DNA of 28,016 nucleotides from CS4-C045 sp964347545 (GTDB lineage Bacteria > Planctomycetota > Planctomycetia > Pirellulales > UBA7805): positions 1-28,016 of the forward strand of contig CAYFZZ010000133.1 in the NCBI GenBank assembly GCA_964347545.1, written 5' to 3'. The translations under genes and the position numbers were made by a program. Positions 15,870 to 24,012 of this stretch are shown here, piece by piece. Within the stretch, counting starts at the first letter, position 1. Each line of letters opens with the position of its first letter. The notes below the pieces were generated by a model. That model did not search any database. It saw only the letters and a program-made list of their open reading frames with translations, and was not told the DNA's origin.

Positions 15870-16451
15870 TTAGGCCGGTGCCACAGACTCGATATCCAGC
15901 AAGCGGCAGATGCGCTCGACCAGGCGATCGACCTCGAACGGCTTCCGCATAAAATCGTTCGCTCCCGCCGCTTTCAGATCGTCGACCTTGTCCTCTTCGA
16001 CCATGCCCGAGATGCAAATGATCTTGACCATGTCCATCGAATTATCGGTCCGCACCCGCTGGCAGACTTCTTTGCCGTTGATGTCTGGCAGCATCACGTC
16101 CAGGACAATCAGGTCTGGTTGATAGTCCTTAACCATCATCCCGGCGTCAAAGCCGTTATTGACACTCTTGACCTCGAATCGACCGTCGCGGTCCAGCACA
16201 TCCGTGATCAACTCCACCAGCTCGACGTCGTCGTCGACCACCAGAATCTTCCGCTTGCCGCTCTCCAGGGCATCGGTCGGGATCCCGTTGTCCCGCATGA
16301 AATGAAACAGCTGCTCGCGGGGGATGCGACGAAAGCGGCTCCCGGGAACGCGGAATCCCTTCAGCTGGCCGGAGTCGAAACAGCGAATAATGGTCTGTTG
16401 GCTGACCTTACAGATTTTGGCAGCCTCGCCGGTCGTGAACACCGTTTTCAT
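15870..16451 (-). CDS. Response regulator with N-terminal helix-turn-helix and C-terminal receiver
   Basis: The 193-aa protein has the reverse of the usual order. Residues 4-50 are an excisionase/MerR-like winged helix-turn-helix (FTTGEAAKICKVSQQTIIRC, then GFRVPGSRFRRIPREQL). Residues 67-185 are a receiver domain with the acidic pocket DDD (73-75), phospho-acceptor Asp118 (LIVLDVMLP), Ser148 in the conserved Thr/Ser position and Lys170-Pro171. It probably binds DNA and is phosphorylated by the kinase encoded just downstream. The ATG at 16451 has AGGAAGGTGG shortly upstream and is preferred to an in-frame TTG at 16475. It is the first gene after the promoter at 16661-16688 and a hairpin-rich leader. 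Confidence 0.9.
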   Translation of the reverse strand: MKTVFTTGEAAKICKVSQQTIIRCFDSGQLKGFRVPGSRFRRIPREQLFHFMRDNGIPTDALESGKRKILVVDDDVELVELITDVLDRDGRFEVKSVNNGFDAGMMVKDYQPDLIVLDVMLPDINGKEVCQRVRTDNSMDMVKIICISGMVEEDKVDDLKAAGANDFMRKPFEVDRLVERICRLLDIESVAPA

Positions 16452-16501
16452 GTCCTTATCCACCTTCCTAGCCAAGACGGCTGGATCCTCGAGACCCCGG
16501 G

Positions 16502-16614
16502 ACAGATTATCGCAATCTGCCAGGGGGCCCCAGTCCTCCCTGTCGAGCTAGATAACCTCTAGCTCGTTACCACGACATGCGGCGCAAGTGCTACTAGCCT
16601 TCCATAGCGCTTGC
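16502..16614 (-). promoter_or_regulatory. Hairpin-rich leader of the two-component operon
   Basis: Three inverted repeats lie between the promoter and the regulator ATG. CGAGCTAGA (16544-16552) pairs perfectly with 16558-16566 across a 5-nt loop. GCAAGTGCTA (16584-16593) pairs with TAGCGCTTGC (16605-16614) with one G-T mismatch. CAGATT pairs with AATCTG near 16503-16518. All would be inside a leader of about 200 nt. This could be an attenuator, a ligand-sensing RNA, or operators for the regulator itself; it matches no riboswitch class that I recognise. Confidence 0.5.
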
Positions 16615-16660
16615 AACTGGCTGGTATTTCCGAGATTACCCGGATTGCCAATTGCTGCAG

Positions 16661-16688
16661 ATTATAGCCATCTTCCCCATGGCGTCAA
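16661..16688 (-). promoter_or_regulatory. Promoter of the two-component operon
   Basis: On the minus strand, TTGACG (16688-16683), a 16-bp spacer and a perfect TATAAT (16666-16661) form the best sigma70-type promoter in the window. Transcription would start near 16654, giving a leader of about 200 nt before the regulator ATG at 16451. Confidence 0.75.
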
Positions 16689-16737
16689 TACAGATTTTCG
16701 ATACCTAAGTGCCTTTGATTTAGCACTTTAGACGAGG

Positions 16738-18567
16738 TCACCGACGAGCCGGGTTCTCGAGGTGGACCAGCAGCAACGCGATGTCAGCGGGCGTGATCCC
16801 GCTTATCCGGCTTGCCTGGTCCAGCGTGACGGGCCGCACGCGGGTCAGTTTTTCTTTGGCCTCGGCCCGCAAGGGGCGGATCGTCTCGTAGTTGAAGCTG
16901 CTGGGGATCCGCTTGCCCGCCAGCTGTTGTTGGCGGGCTACTTCCCGCTGCTGCCGGTCGACGTATCCGGCGTATTTGATGTCGTAGGTCACCTGTTGAA
17001 CCACGTCGTCTGGGAAATCTGCCAAAAGGGGCAAAGCTTCGCAGAGTTGGTCCCAGCTGGCCTCATTCCGCCGCAGGAACTGGCTCATCGGGACGCCCTG
17101 GAAGGGGTGGGTCTCCAACACCATTTTGGCCCGTGCGATCGCCTCTTCCTTGGCCTGCAGTTTTGCCTGGCGGATGTCGGGGACCATTCCGGCGCGGGCG
17201 GCCAGGGGAGTCAGGCGGCGGTCGGCGTTGTCCTGGCGCAGCAGGAGCCGGTATTCGGCTCGGCTGGTAAACATGCGATACGGTTCGTCCACGCCGCTGG
17301 TCACCAGGTCGTCGATCAGCACGCCGATGTAGGCCTGGTCCCGGGTCAGCAGGAGGGGTGGGTCGCCGCGGAGGGCGAGGGCGGCGTTGGCCCCGGCCAC
17401 CAGCCCCTGCGCGGCGGCTTCTTCGTAGCCGGTGGTCCCGTTGATTTGTCCTGCGAAGTACAGCCCGGCCACGCGTTTGGTCTGGAGGGTGGGTTGTAAC
17501 TGTTGGGGCGGACAAAAATCGTACTCCACGGCGTACCCGTACCGCATAATTTGCGCGTGCTGCAGCCCCGGGATGCTGTGAAAGATTTTGTCCTGCACAT
17601 CCCGGGGGAGGCTGGTGGAGATGCCATTGACGTAATATTCCTGCGTCGCCCGCCCCTCGGGTTCCAGAAACAGTTGATGGCGTTCTTTATCGGCAAAGCG
17701 GACAACCTTATCTTCGATGGAGGGGCAGTAGCGGGGACCACGGGTACGGATCTGACCGGAGTACATCGGCGCGCGGTGCAAATTCGCTCGGATCAGTTCA
17801 TGGACCTCCTGGTTGGTATGGGTGATGAAGCAAGGCAGCTGCTGGTCGGTGACCTGGGCGGTCAGAAATGAAAATGGCTGCGGTTGGGGGTCGCCCGGCT
17901 GGGGTTCCAGCTGAGCCCAATCGATGGTGCGGCCGTTAAGGCGTGGCGGGGTGCCGGTTTTGAAGCGGGCGATATCGAATTGGAGCCGAGCCAATGCGCC
18001 GCTGATTCCCTGGGTCGTCCCCTCCCCCGCTCGGCCGCCCGGTGTCTGGCAGGTGCCGGTATGCATCCGGGCTTGCAGAAAGGTCCCTGTGGTCAGGATC
18101 ACCGCCGGCGCTCGATACACCGCATCACCCCGGACGCGGACGCCGACCACCCGCCGCTGGTGTGGCGGACCTTGGCAAATCAGGTCTTCCACGACTTCTT
18201 GCCGCAGGGCGAGCCGCGACTGGTTTTCGACCTCCAGCTTGACGTGCTGTTGATACGCTTTTTTGTCTGCCTGAGCGCGGGGGCTGTGCATGGCGGGGCC
18301 TTTCCGCCGGTTCAAGAGCCGGAACTGAATGCCGGTCGCGTCGATCGCCTGCCCCATGGCGCCCCCCAGGGCATCGATCTCGCGAACGATCTGTCCCTTG
18401 GCCACCCCGCCGATGGCCGGATTGCAGCTCATCGCGGCCACCGTATCGAGGCTGGTCGTCAGCAGGGCGGTCGCGGCCCCCAGGCGGGCGGCGGCCAGGG
18501 CCGCCTCGCTGCCCGCATGCCCCGCGCCCACCACGATGACATCAAAGTCATAAGAAAGATGGCTCAT
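16738..18567 (-). CDS. mnmG: tRNA uridine-5-carboxymethylaminomethyl modification enzyme, FAD subunit
   Basis: MnmG works with the GTPase MnmE to modify U34 of certain tRNAs, using FAD and methylene-tetrahydrofolate. The 609-aa product has the dinucleotide-binding motif DVIVVGAGHAGSEAA (9-23), the signature SCNPAIGGVAKGQIVREIDA (about 47-66), GYEEAAAQGLVAGANAAL further on, and the family C terminus (SSFNYETIRPLRAEAKEKL, then RISGITPADIALLLVHL). The frame extends upstream to 18741 with 58 low-complexity Arg/Pro residues; the ATG at 18567 gives the standard N terminus. mnmE is not in the window. The SNF2 gene ends 189 bp upstream. Confidence 0.97.
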   Translation of the reverse strand: MSHLSYDFDVIVVGAGHAGSEAALAAARLGAATALLTTSLDTVAAMSCNPAIGGVAKGQIVREIDALGGAMGQAIDATGIQFRLLNRRKGPAMHSPRAQADKKAYQQHVKLEVENQSRLALRQEVVEDLICQGPPHQRRVVGVRVRGDAVYRAPAVILTTGTFLQARMHTGTCQTPGGRAGEGTTQGISGALARLQFDIARFKTGTPPRLNGRTIDWAQLEPQPGDPQPQPFSFLTAQVTDQQLPCFITHTNQEVHELIRANLHRAPMYSGQIRTRGPRYCPSIEDKVVRFADKERHQLFLEPEGRATQEYYVNGISTSLPRDVQDKIFHSIPGLQHAQIMRYGYAVEYDFCPPQQLQPTLQTKRVAGLYFAGQINGTTGYEEAAAQGLVAGANAALALRGDPPLLLTRDQAYIGVLIDDLVTSGVDEPYRMFTSRAEYRLLLRQDNADRRLTPLAARAGMVPDIRQAKLQAKEEAIARAKMVLETHPFQGVPMSQFLRRNEASWDQLCEALPLLADFPDDVVQQVTYDIKYAGYVDRQQREVARQQQLAGKRIPSSFNYETIRPLRAEAKEKLTRVRPVTLDQASRISGITPADIALLLVHLENPARR

Positions 18568-18756
18568 GGCAGGCTCTATCGTATCGCCGGCCAGGCAGGC
18601 AGCAAAGATCGGCGGTTTTCGCAGGGTCGGCGACCCCCCAGAAACCGGCGGTCTTTGGCGAGCCCCTCGCCTGCCGCCGCCACCCTGGGCAGAGCGACCT
18701 GCCCACCCCGGGGTCTGCCGCGCCGCCGCGGGACGTGACATCGTCCCGCCGGCGGG

Positions 18757-20523
18757 TTAGGGCCCGGCCAACGGACCCTCGGGACCCTGCAGGTTGAACA
18801 GGCTGAAGATTTCGGCCTGCGTCAGCCCCAGATTGCCGGGCGTGTGGTCCGTGGCAAAGATCGTGTCAAACAGCTCGCGTTTTTCCTGGAGGATCTGATC
18901 AATCCGTTCTTCGATCGTGTTGCTGGACAAAAAACGCGTCACGGTGACCGGCCCTGCCGCGCCGATCCGATGAGCTCGGTTGATGGCTTGATCCTCCACG
19001 GCCGGGTTCCACCAGCGATCGAAGAGGAACACGTAGCTGGCAAATTGCAGATTCAGTCCCACGCTGCCCGCCCCGTAGCTCATCAAAATCGCTCGACACT
19101 CCGGGTCGTCTCGAAACTGAGCCAGGACCGGATCGCGGTGGCGGCTGGGGACCTGGCCATGGTATTGCACCGGGCGGTAGTCCCGCAGATCTTCGGCCAG
19201 CACCTGGAGCGTGCCCACATACTGGCTGAAGATAATCGCCTTTTGCCCGCTGGCCGCGATTTCCTCCATCTCGGCTACCAACCGATCCCGTTTGGCGCTC
19301 TCCCCGGTAACCGGGTCGAAGTTGCAGATCTGTTTCAGCCGCAGGATCAGCTGAAACACATGTTGCACGGTGATCGCCTCGCCCAGCTTCGACAGCTGGA
19401 CAATGCCTTCCTCTTCGGCGCGCTGGTAGCTTGCCCGCTGGGCGGGTGTCAGCGGCAGCAACGCATCGCGATCCAGCTTGGGGGGGAGGTCCCCCAGCAC
19501 GTCTGCCTTGCGGCGACGGAGCACGTAATCGCGGACCGCCGTGGCCATCCGCCGCGGTTTCATCGCGGGCGACAAGAGGCCCGGGGAGACGAACTCGAAG
19601 ATACCGACCAAATCGTCGGTGCTGTTTTCGATCGGGGTCCCCGTCAAGGCCCAGCTGCGCCGCCGCGAAATACGGCGGACGATGCGAGCGGTGATGCCGC
19701 GAGCGTTTTTGATCCGCTGCGATTCGTCCAGAATCACCAGATCGAATTCCAGGCGATCATCGGTGACCAGGGGGCCGTCGCGGACCAGCAGTTCGTAATT
19801 GGCGATCGTCACCACTGCCTCCGGCAGCTGCCACTGCCAGCGGCGGGTCGCTTGATTCCCCTGGACGATGTTCAGGGGAACCTCCGGGGCCCACAACCCG
19901 AACTCGCGCTGCCAGTTGGTCACCAGCGGCTTGGGGCAAACCAGCAACACGCGGCGGAGCTGGCCGGCGTACAACAGGAGGCGGACGCAGGTGATGGCTT
20001 GCATCGTCTTGCCCAAACCCATTTCATCCGCCAGTACGGCCGCATACCGGGGAAAGAGAAAAGCGATCCCTGACAGTTGATACGGAAAAGGCTGGAACGG
20101 CAGCGCCAACGATTCGGCCCCCAACAGCGATTCCAGCGACGGCTGCAAGACGTACAACAGCCGATCGTCCAGCTTGACCAGCTCCCGCGGCGCCGTGATC
20201 CGAGTCGTCGTGCGGGGCCGATCCGTGCGGGGTCGGTTTGTGCCCAGCTGGGGAGTTGCCGAGCGGGGGGGGGAGGGGAAGATCGCAGGCGGACGGCCCC
20301 AGAAAAAACTGCGGACCGCCGGGGGCGGGCCACAGAATTCGACCGAGATGACCCCCGGCGGCTTCTCCGCCAAACGGGTCGACGTCAGTTCGACTCGCGG
20401 CGGCCGAGCGAGCGCGGTTTGCCAGCCAGTGACCAGCACAGAGACGGGAATCGAGAGATCGGCCGATGCGATCCGGGGCCTGGGCCTCGACCCGGACCCT
20501 CCCCGCTCAACCCACTTGTCCAT
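18757..20523 (-). CDS. SNF2-family DEAD/DEAH-like helicase
   Basis: The 588-aa protein is a compact SNF2 ATPase, likely remodelling or translocating on DNA. The N-terminal ~110 residues are Arg/Pro-rich and unassigned. The ATPase core has motif I LADEMGLGKT (164-173, Lys172), motif Ia VCPKPLVTNW (195-204), motif II LDESQ (265-269, DESQ being a usual SNF2 variant of DEAH), motif III ALTGTP (292-297), the helicase C-terminal part with KAIIFSQY, motif V GAGSVGLNLQ and motif VI DQAINRAHRIGA. There is no SWIM or nuclease domain. It starts 24 bp after the stop of the 183-aa gene in the same direction, so they form an operon. Confidence 0.94.
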   Translation of the reverse strand: MDKWVERGGSGSRPRPRIASADLSIPVSVLVTGWQTALARPPRVELTSTRLAEKPPGVISVEFCGPPPAVRSFFWGRPPAIFPSPPRSATPQLGTNRPRTDRPRTTTRITAPRELVKLDDRLLYVLQPSLESLLGAESLALPFQPFPYQLSGIAFLFPRYAAVLADEMGLGKTMQAITCVRLLLYAGQLRRVLLVCPKPLVTNWQREFGLWAPEVPLNIVQGNQATRRWQWQLPEAVVTIANYELLVRDGPLVTDDRLEFDLVILDESQRIKNARGITARIVRRISRRRSWALTGTPIENSTDDLVGIFEFVSPGLLSPAMKPRRMATAVRDYVLRRRKADVLGDLPPKLDRDALLPLTPAQRASYQRAEEEGIVQLSKLGEAITVQHVFQLILRLKQICNFDPVTGESAKRDRLVAEMEEIAASGQKAIIFSQYVGTLQVLAEDLRDYRPVQYHGQVPSRHRDPVLAQFRDDPECRAILMSYGAGSVGLNLQFASYVFLFDRWWNPAVEDQAINRAHRIGAAGPVTVTRFLSSNTIEERIDQILQEKRELFDTIFATDHTPGNLGLTQAEIFSLFNLQGPEGPLAGP

Positions 20524-20547
20524 GATCCTGCCCGCCTGTGGCTGGTC

Positions 20548-21099
20548 TCAAATCCCTTGCGCCTCTTGGATCGCAGCCCGAATCCGCTCAAAAGGCTCGG
20601 CCAGATCCAGCCCCTCGAAAGCGGGCAGGAGCCCGTCGATCGTGGCCAGATCTTCCGCGTGCGACGCCGCGGCCACCAGCTGACAACCGCGGACCGTCAA
20701 CATCTGCGGAAGGGGCGGTCCCGGGTGAGCCCCTTCGACGCGGTAGCGTGTTGGCGATTCCCCAGCGTCGTCAGCGGCAGAGACCAGGGCCAGGGGTTGA
20801 GCGACCAGGGGGCGGAGCGACAGCATGGGGGACACGTCGGTGCACAGCAAAGCGGGCTGTTCCCCACCCCGCTCGACCAAGGTCCGGCCAATATGCTCTC
20901 CATACAAATACGCTTCCAGCGTCGGGCCGTAGAGAATCTCTTGAGCTCGATTGGCGCGGACCGGGGCCGTGCAGTGGAATTCCAGAGGCCGACCCGCCGG
21001 GTTGACGATCAGATAACCGCCGCACAATCCATGCCGCTGGTCAGATACGACCGTGAGAAAACCAATAGCAGCGACGGCATTGCGGCCAGGAGGACGCAT
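20548..21099 (-). CDS. Unknown protein coupled to the SNF2 helicase
   Basis: The 183-aa product starts at the ATG 21099, with AGGGGA six nt upstream; an in-frame TTG sits directly before it. It has no signal peptide or membrane segment. The N-terminal half looks like a compact beta-rich domain (AAIGFLTVV, GLCGGYLIVNPAGRPLEFH, then NRAQEILYGPTLEAYLYGE), the C-terminal half is helical and acidic. I do not recognise a family. It lies immediately upstream of the SNF2 gene, and the pairing suggests a shared job, possibly as a substrate or regulatory subunit. That is inference. Confidence 0.82.
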   Translation of the reverse strand: MRPPGRNAVAAIGFLTVVSDQRHGLCGGYLIVNPAGRPLEFHCTAPVRANRAQEILYGPTLEAYLYGEHIGRTLVERGGEQPALLCTDVSPMLSLRPLVAQPLALVSAADDAGESPTRYRVEGAHPGPPLPQMLTVRGCQLVAAASHAEDLATIDGLLPAFEGLDLAEPFERIRAAIQEAQGI

Positions 21100-21198
21100 C
21101 AAGATTCCCCTATCTTTCCCTGTTTCTGCCTCAATTTTCCGGCCTTCCTGATTGCATCGGGCCGAGACGGAGGCGAACTTTAGGTACGGACCGCCCGT

Positions 21199-21215
21199 CC
21201 CGGCCCTCGGCCGGG
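21199..21215. repeat. GC-rich inverted repeat in the divergent spacer
   Basis: CCCGGCC, loop CTC, GGCCGGG. It lies in the 319-bp gap (21100-21418) between the divergently transcribed 183-aa gene and the 156-aa gene. There is no T-run. Apart from this and the promoter at 21291-21319 the gap shows nothing. Confidence 0.5.
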
Positions 21216-21290
21216 CCGCGCGGCACCCGCACTCGCGAGGTCCGCTCCCACCCCCCGAGCGCCACCACCACTACCCCGCAACGAACGTGC

Positions 21291-21319
21291 TCGACACCCA
21301 TCAGGGCGCCGACTACAAT
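21291..21319 (+). promoter_or_regulatory. Promoter of the 156-aa gene
   Basis: TCGACA (21291-21296), 17-bp spacer and TACAAT (21314-21319) each match five of six consensus positions. Transcription would start near 21326, about 93 nt before the ATG at 21419. Confidence 0.65.
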
Positions 21320-21418
21320 GAAGGACCGCGTTGAGAGTCAAGCGCGTAATCTGACGGGGCTGCCTTAGGGGTTGTGTGATTTTTGGGTGTGTTTTCGCAG
21401 AGCTGGAGAAGTTGATTT

Positions 21419-21889
21419 ATGTCACGCGATCCTCAACAGGCTTCCCCCTTGTTCACGCAGATCGACATCGGCTCTCAATCACGCGCCGCGGCTTCCCGGT
21501 CCAGCACGACGGATGGCGAGCACACGGAGCTGTTGCATCAGATCCTGGCCGCCTTGGATCGTAACAATGATTTGCTGGAGGAGTTAGTCGCCAACGCGGG
21601 TGCTTCGCAGCGGCAGCGGGCGGAGGAGCTGAAAAACTGGCGGTCCGCCAACCCGGGTCTGGCCGAGTCCTGCAAGGAAGCGGTCGAAGCTTTAGCTAGG
21701 GTGCAAGCGGAATTTCTCCGCCACTTGACCAGCGAGATCGAAGAAAACGCGTCGGACATGGAAGACGGCGAGTTCGTGTTCAACGAGTTCATCGATCGCT
21801 ACGGTCCCCGGCTGGCTCATCTGAATGGTGTCTTGCAGATGCTTTCGCAGTTGAGCCACTCGTCAGCCGAAGGCCGCCAGGACGCTTGA
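21419..21889 (+). CDS. Unknown helical cytoplasmic protein
   Basis: The 156-aa product has a disordered, Ser-rich first third (residues 1-33), then a long amphipathic helical part: LLHQILAALDRNNDLLEELV (39-58), a polar stretch RQRAEELKNWRSANPGL, and two further predicted helices (VEALARVQAEFLRHLTSEIE and FVFNEFIDRYGPRLAHLNGV). It has no signal peptide or membrane segment and could be a coiled-coil adaptor. GGAG lies 10 nt before the ATG. I recognise no family. The PilZ-domain gene follows 203 bp downstream on the same strand. Confidence 0.82.
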   Translation: MSRDPQQASPLFTQIDIGSQSRAAASRSSTTDGEHTELLHQILAALDRNNDLLEELVANAGASQRQRAEELKNWRSANPGLAESCKEAVEALARVQAEFLRHLTSEIEENASDMEDGEFVFNEFIDRYGPRLAHLNGVLQMLSQLSHSSAEGRQDA

Positions 21890-22092
21890 CCCGCCACAAC
21901 GGGCTCTTCCTCGCCCCTACCGCGCCCCCGCTCCGCTCGCGCGCCCCCCCTTTCCCGTTGGTATGCCCGGCCCTGCTGCAATCGCCACGATCGCTACAGG
22001 CCGTCGCCGGACCCTTGTGCGAACGGGGGCCGGGGCAGCGATTTGGCTGACGACCTGGGGGTCAAGCCTATGTTTGTAGAAGCACTTTTTGA

Positions 22093-22509
22093 GTGCGCCT
22101 TGATCATCTCGTGGCCCCGTGCAGGGTTTTCGCTGTGCCTCGCGACATCGCCCAATACATCCTCCGCGACCCTCGTTATCGGATTGCGCACGGTCAGCAA
22201 GTGGCGGTGGAAGTCCATCGCGACGACGATCCCCACGCCGCTGCGCTCTGCTGCCAGTTGGTCGATTTCTCGCGGAAGGGGATGCAGATTCTGGCCGACG
22301 TCCCTTTCGAGACGGGGGAACAGATCACGGCCGTCTTGCGCCAGCCGGGCACCCCCTTCGAATTGCAGCGCGACGCCAGGGTCCAGTGGCAGCGCCCTAC
22401 CGCTGACCAGAAGTTTGCCGTGGGCTGTCAATTTTCTGAACAGGTCAGCTGGGAGACGATGGGCGAGCTGTTCTTGAGCGGCATTTTGAATCAAGACAAC
22501 GCGTGCTGA
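22093..22509 (+). CDS. PilZ-domain protein
   Basis: PilZ domains bind cyclic di-GMP and switch motility, secretion or polysaccharide synthesis. The product is up to 138 aa. The conserved D/N-x-S-x-x-G motif is present as DFSRKG (58-63). The Arg-rich entry motif (RDPRYR, 25-30) is present but with irregular spacing, so ligand binding is not assured. The rest (FETGEQITAVLRQPG, then GCQF) fits the beta-barrel. The start is unsure: the frame opens with GTG at 22093, but a hairpin (GCACT/AGTGC, 22082-22096) overlaps it, and GTG at 22135 would give 124 aa with the whole domain intact. It is a single-domain protein. Confidence 0.85.
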   Translation: MRLDHLVAPCRVFAVPRDIAQYILRDPRYRIAHGQQVAVEVHRDDDPHAAALCCQLVDFSRKGMQILADVPFETGEQITAVLRQPGTPFELQRDARVQWQRPTADQKFAVGCQFSEQVSWETMGELFLSGILNQDNAC

Positions 22510-22513
22510 ACGC

Positions 22514-22535
22514 CGGCTGGAACGAGCCGCTTTTT
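22514..22535 (+). terminator. Intrinsic terminator after the PilZ gene
   Basis: CGGCT, a 6-nt loop, AGCCG, then C and TTTTT. It starts 4 bp after the PilZ stop codon. The stem is short, so the strength is moderate. The rest of the 320-bp gap (22510-22829) holds a possible promoter at 22696-22724 and nothing else I can support. Confidence 0.55.
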
Positions 22536-22695
22536 ACCGGAGACACCGGCCGCGAGACGGCACCGGCCGTCCGTTGTTCCCTTGAGGTCTGTCCCCGGAG
22601 TCGCGGGTAATTTGTCGCACACCGGTGTCGGCCGGCGCGGTCCCACCCGACGCTCAGCCAATCCTCGCTCAGCGCCCACCCTCCTCCTCGCTCAG

Positions 22696-22724
22696 TTGTC
22701 AGTCTCACGGCGATTGACTATGGT
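22696..22724 (+). promoter_or_regulatory. Possible promoter of the acid-reduction operon
   Basis: TTGTCA (22696-22701), 17-bp spacer and TATGGT (22719-22724). The -35 is good, the -10 is four of six. Transcription would start near 22731, about 100 nt before the ligase ATG. Confidence 0.35.
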
Positions 22725-22829
22725 GAGGACTTGGATTCCTTCCCGCCGCGGCCTCGGCAAGGTCGCTGGCGGTTCCCGGTTGGCTGAGCGGGTGTTGCTG
22801 GTCGTTCTGTATCCTGTTGGTCGCTGTGT

Positions 22830-23966
22830 ATGGTGTTATCCGAGTCGACGATGGCCCCCGAGCTGCAGGCCAAGCTGGACGCCGCCCGTGCGGCCTTGGA
22901 CGCGCACACCTACGAGGTGGTCCAATGGCATTTTCACCCTTCGACGGGATGCCCCTTCTGGCTGCAGTACGCGGCAGAAGAGCTGAGCTTCGATCCGCTG
23001 CAGGAAGTCCGCGGCTATGACGATTTACGGAAATTTCCGCCGTTCCAGGACGAATGGCTGCGCGGAGGACCGGTGCGGCGGTGGGTCCCCCAGGGCTACC
23101 ACGATCGGCCCGTTTATGTGTTTGAAACGGGGGGCACCACGGGCGTCCCCAAGTCGCGGATCGCCATCGACGATTTTCGCATCGATTACGAACAGTTCAG
23201 CCAGACGCTGCCGGACGAATATTTTCCCCTTGGGGCCAACTGGTTGATGCTGGGCCCCTCCGGGCCGCGACGGCTACGGTTGGCCGTGGAACATCTGTGC
23301 CAGTACCGGGGCGGCATCTGCTTTTGTGTCGATCTGGACCCCCGCTGGGTCATCAAATTGCTGCAGAAAGGCTGGATGGAACACCTGGAGGCGTACAAAG
23401 CCCACTGCATCGCTCAGGCAATCACGATTCTGGAAGCGGGACACGACATCCAGTGCTTGTTCGCCACGCCCAAGCTGCTGGAGGCCCTAGCCCTGGCCCT
23501 GGAAGACCGCGGCAGCAGCATCCCTCAAGCCGGCATCACGGGGATTTTTTCCGGGGGCACCGAATTTACGCCGCAGTGGACGCGGTTTTGTGTGGAAGAG
23601 CTGTTCGGCGGTCCGCCGGAAAAAAGCGGGGTCTACATGACGCCCACCTACGGCAACACGCTGATGGGCCTGGCCTGCAGCAAGCCGGTTACGGCGGCTG
23701 ACGGCTACAAAATCAGTTACTACGCACCCCAGCCGCGGGCCGTGGTGGAAGTTGTCGATTTCACCGACCTCGATGCTCGGGTCGCTTACGGCGACACGGG
23801 CCGTGTCCGGCTCACGACGCTAACCAAGGAATTCTTCGTCCCTGGCTTCCTCGAGCGGGACGAAGGCGAGCGCGAGCCTCCCTGCGAGCTGTACCCTTGG
23901 GACGGCGTCAGTGGCGTACGCCCCTTCCACGAACTGGCCGCCACCACGACCGTCGGAGTGTATTGA
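22830..23966 (+). CDS. ANL-superfamily acid-activating ligase, LuxE/phenylacetate-CoA-ligase-like
   Basis: The 378-aa product carries the adenylate-forming phosphate-binding loop FETGGTTGVPKS (98-109), a second core motif TPTYGNT (271-277) and the ribose-binding GDTGR (321-325). It should activate a carboxylic acid as an acyl-adenylate in the cytoplasm. It stops soon after GDTGR and lacks the C-terminal subdomain with the catalytic lysine that full CoA ligases (about 430 aa or more) carry. In length it is like LuxE acyl-protein synthetases, which move the acyl group onto a cysteine. The ATG at 22830 has no strong ribosome site; an in-frame ATG at 22851 is possible. The reductase gene starts 46 bp downstream. 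The substrate is unknown. Confidence 0.82.
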   Translation: MVLSESTMAPELQAKLDAARAALDAHTYEVVQWHFHPSTGCPFWLQYAAEELSFDPLQEVRGYDDLRKFPPFQDEWLRGGPVRRWVPQGYHDRPVYVFETGGTTGVPKSRIAIDDFRIDYEQFSQTLPDEYFPLGANWLMLGPSGPRRLRLAVEHLCQYRGGICFCVDLDPRWVIKLLQKGWMEHLEAYKAHCIAQAITILEAGHDIQCLFATPKLLEALALALEDRGSSIPQAGITGIFSGGTEFTPQWTRFCVEELFGGPPEKSGVYMTPTYGNTLMGLACSKPVTAADGYKISYYAPQPRAVVEVVDFTDLDARVAYGDTGRVRLTTLTKEFFVPGFLERDEGEREPPCELYPWDGVSGVRPFHELAATTTVGVY

Positions 23967-24012
23967 TTAAAGAGCGCCGATTTCCGGCCGCATCCGTGAT
24001 TCGCCACGCGCC

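Noticed and set aside
18568..18741. N-terminal extension of mnmG (58 residues)
   Set aside because: It is Arg/Pro/Gly-rich with no match to the MnmG N terminus, which starts exactly at the ATG 18567.
18844..20073. 409-aa frame antisense to the SNF2 helicase
   Set aside because: The minus-strand product has all SNF2 motifs; this plus frame has none.
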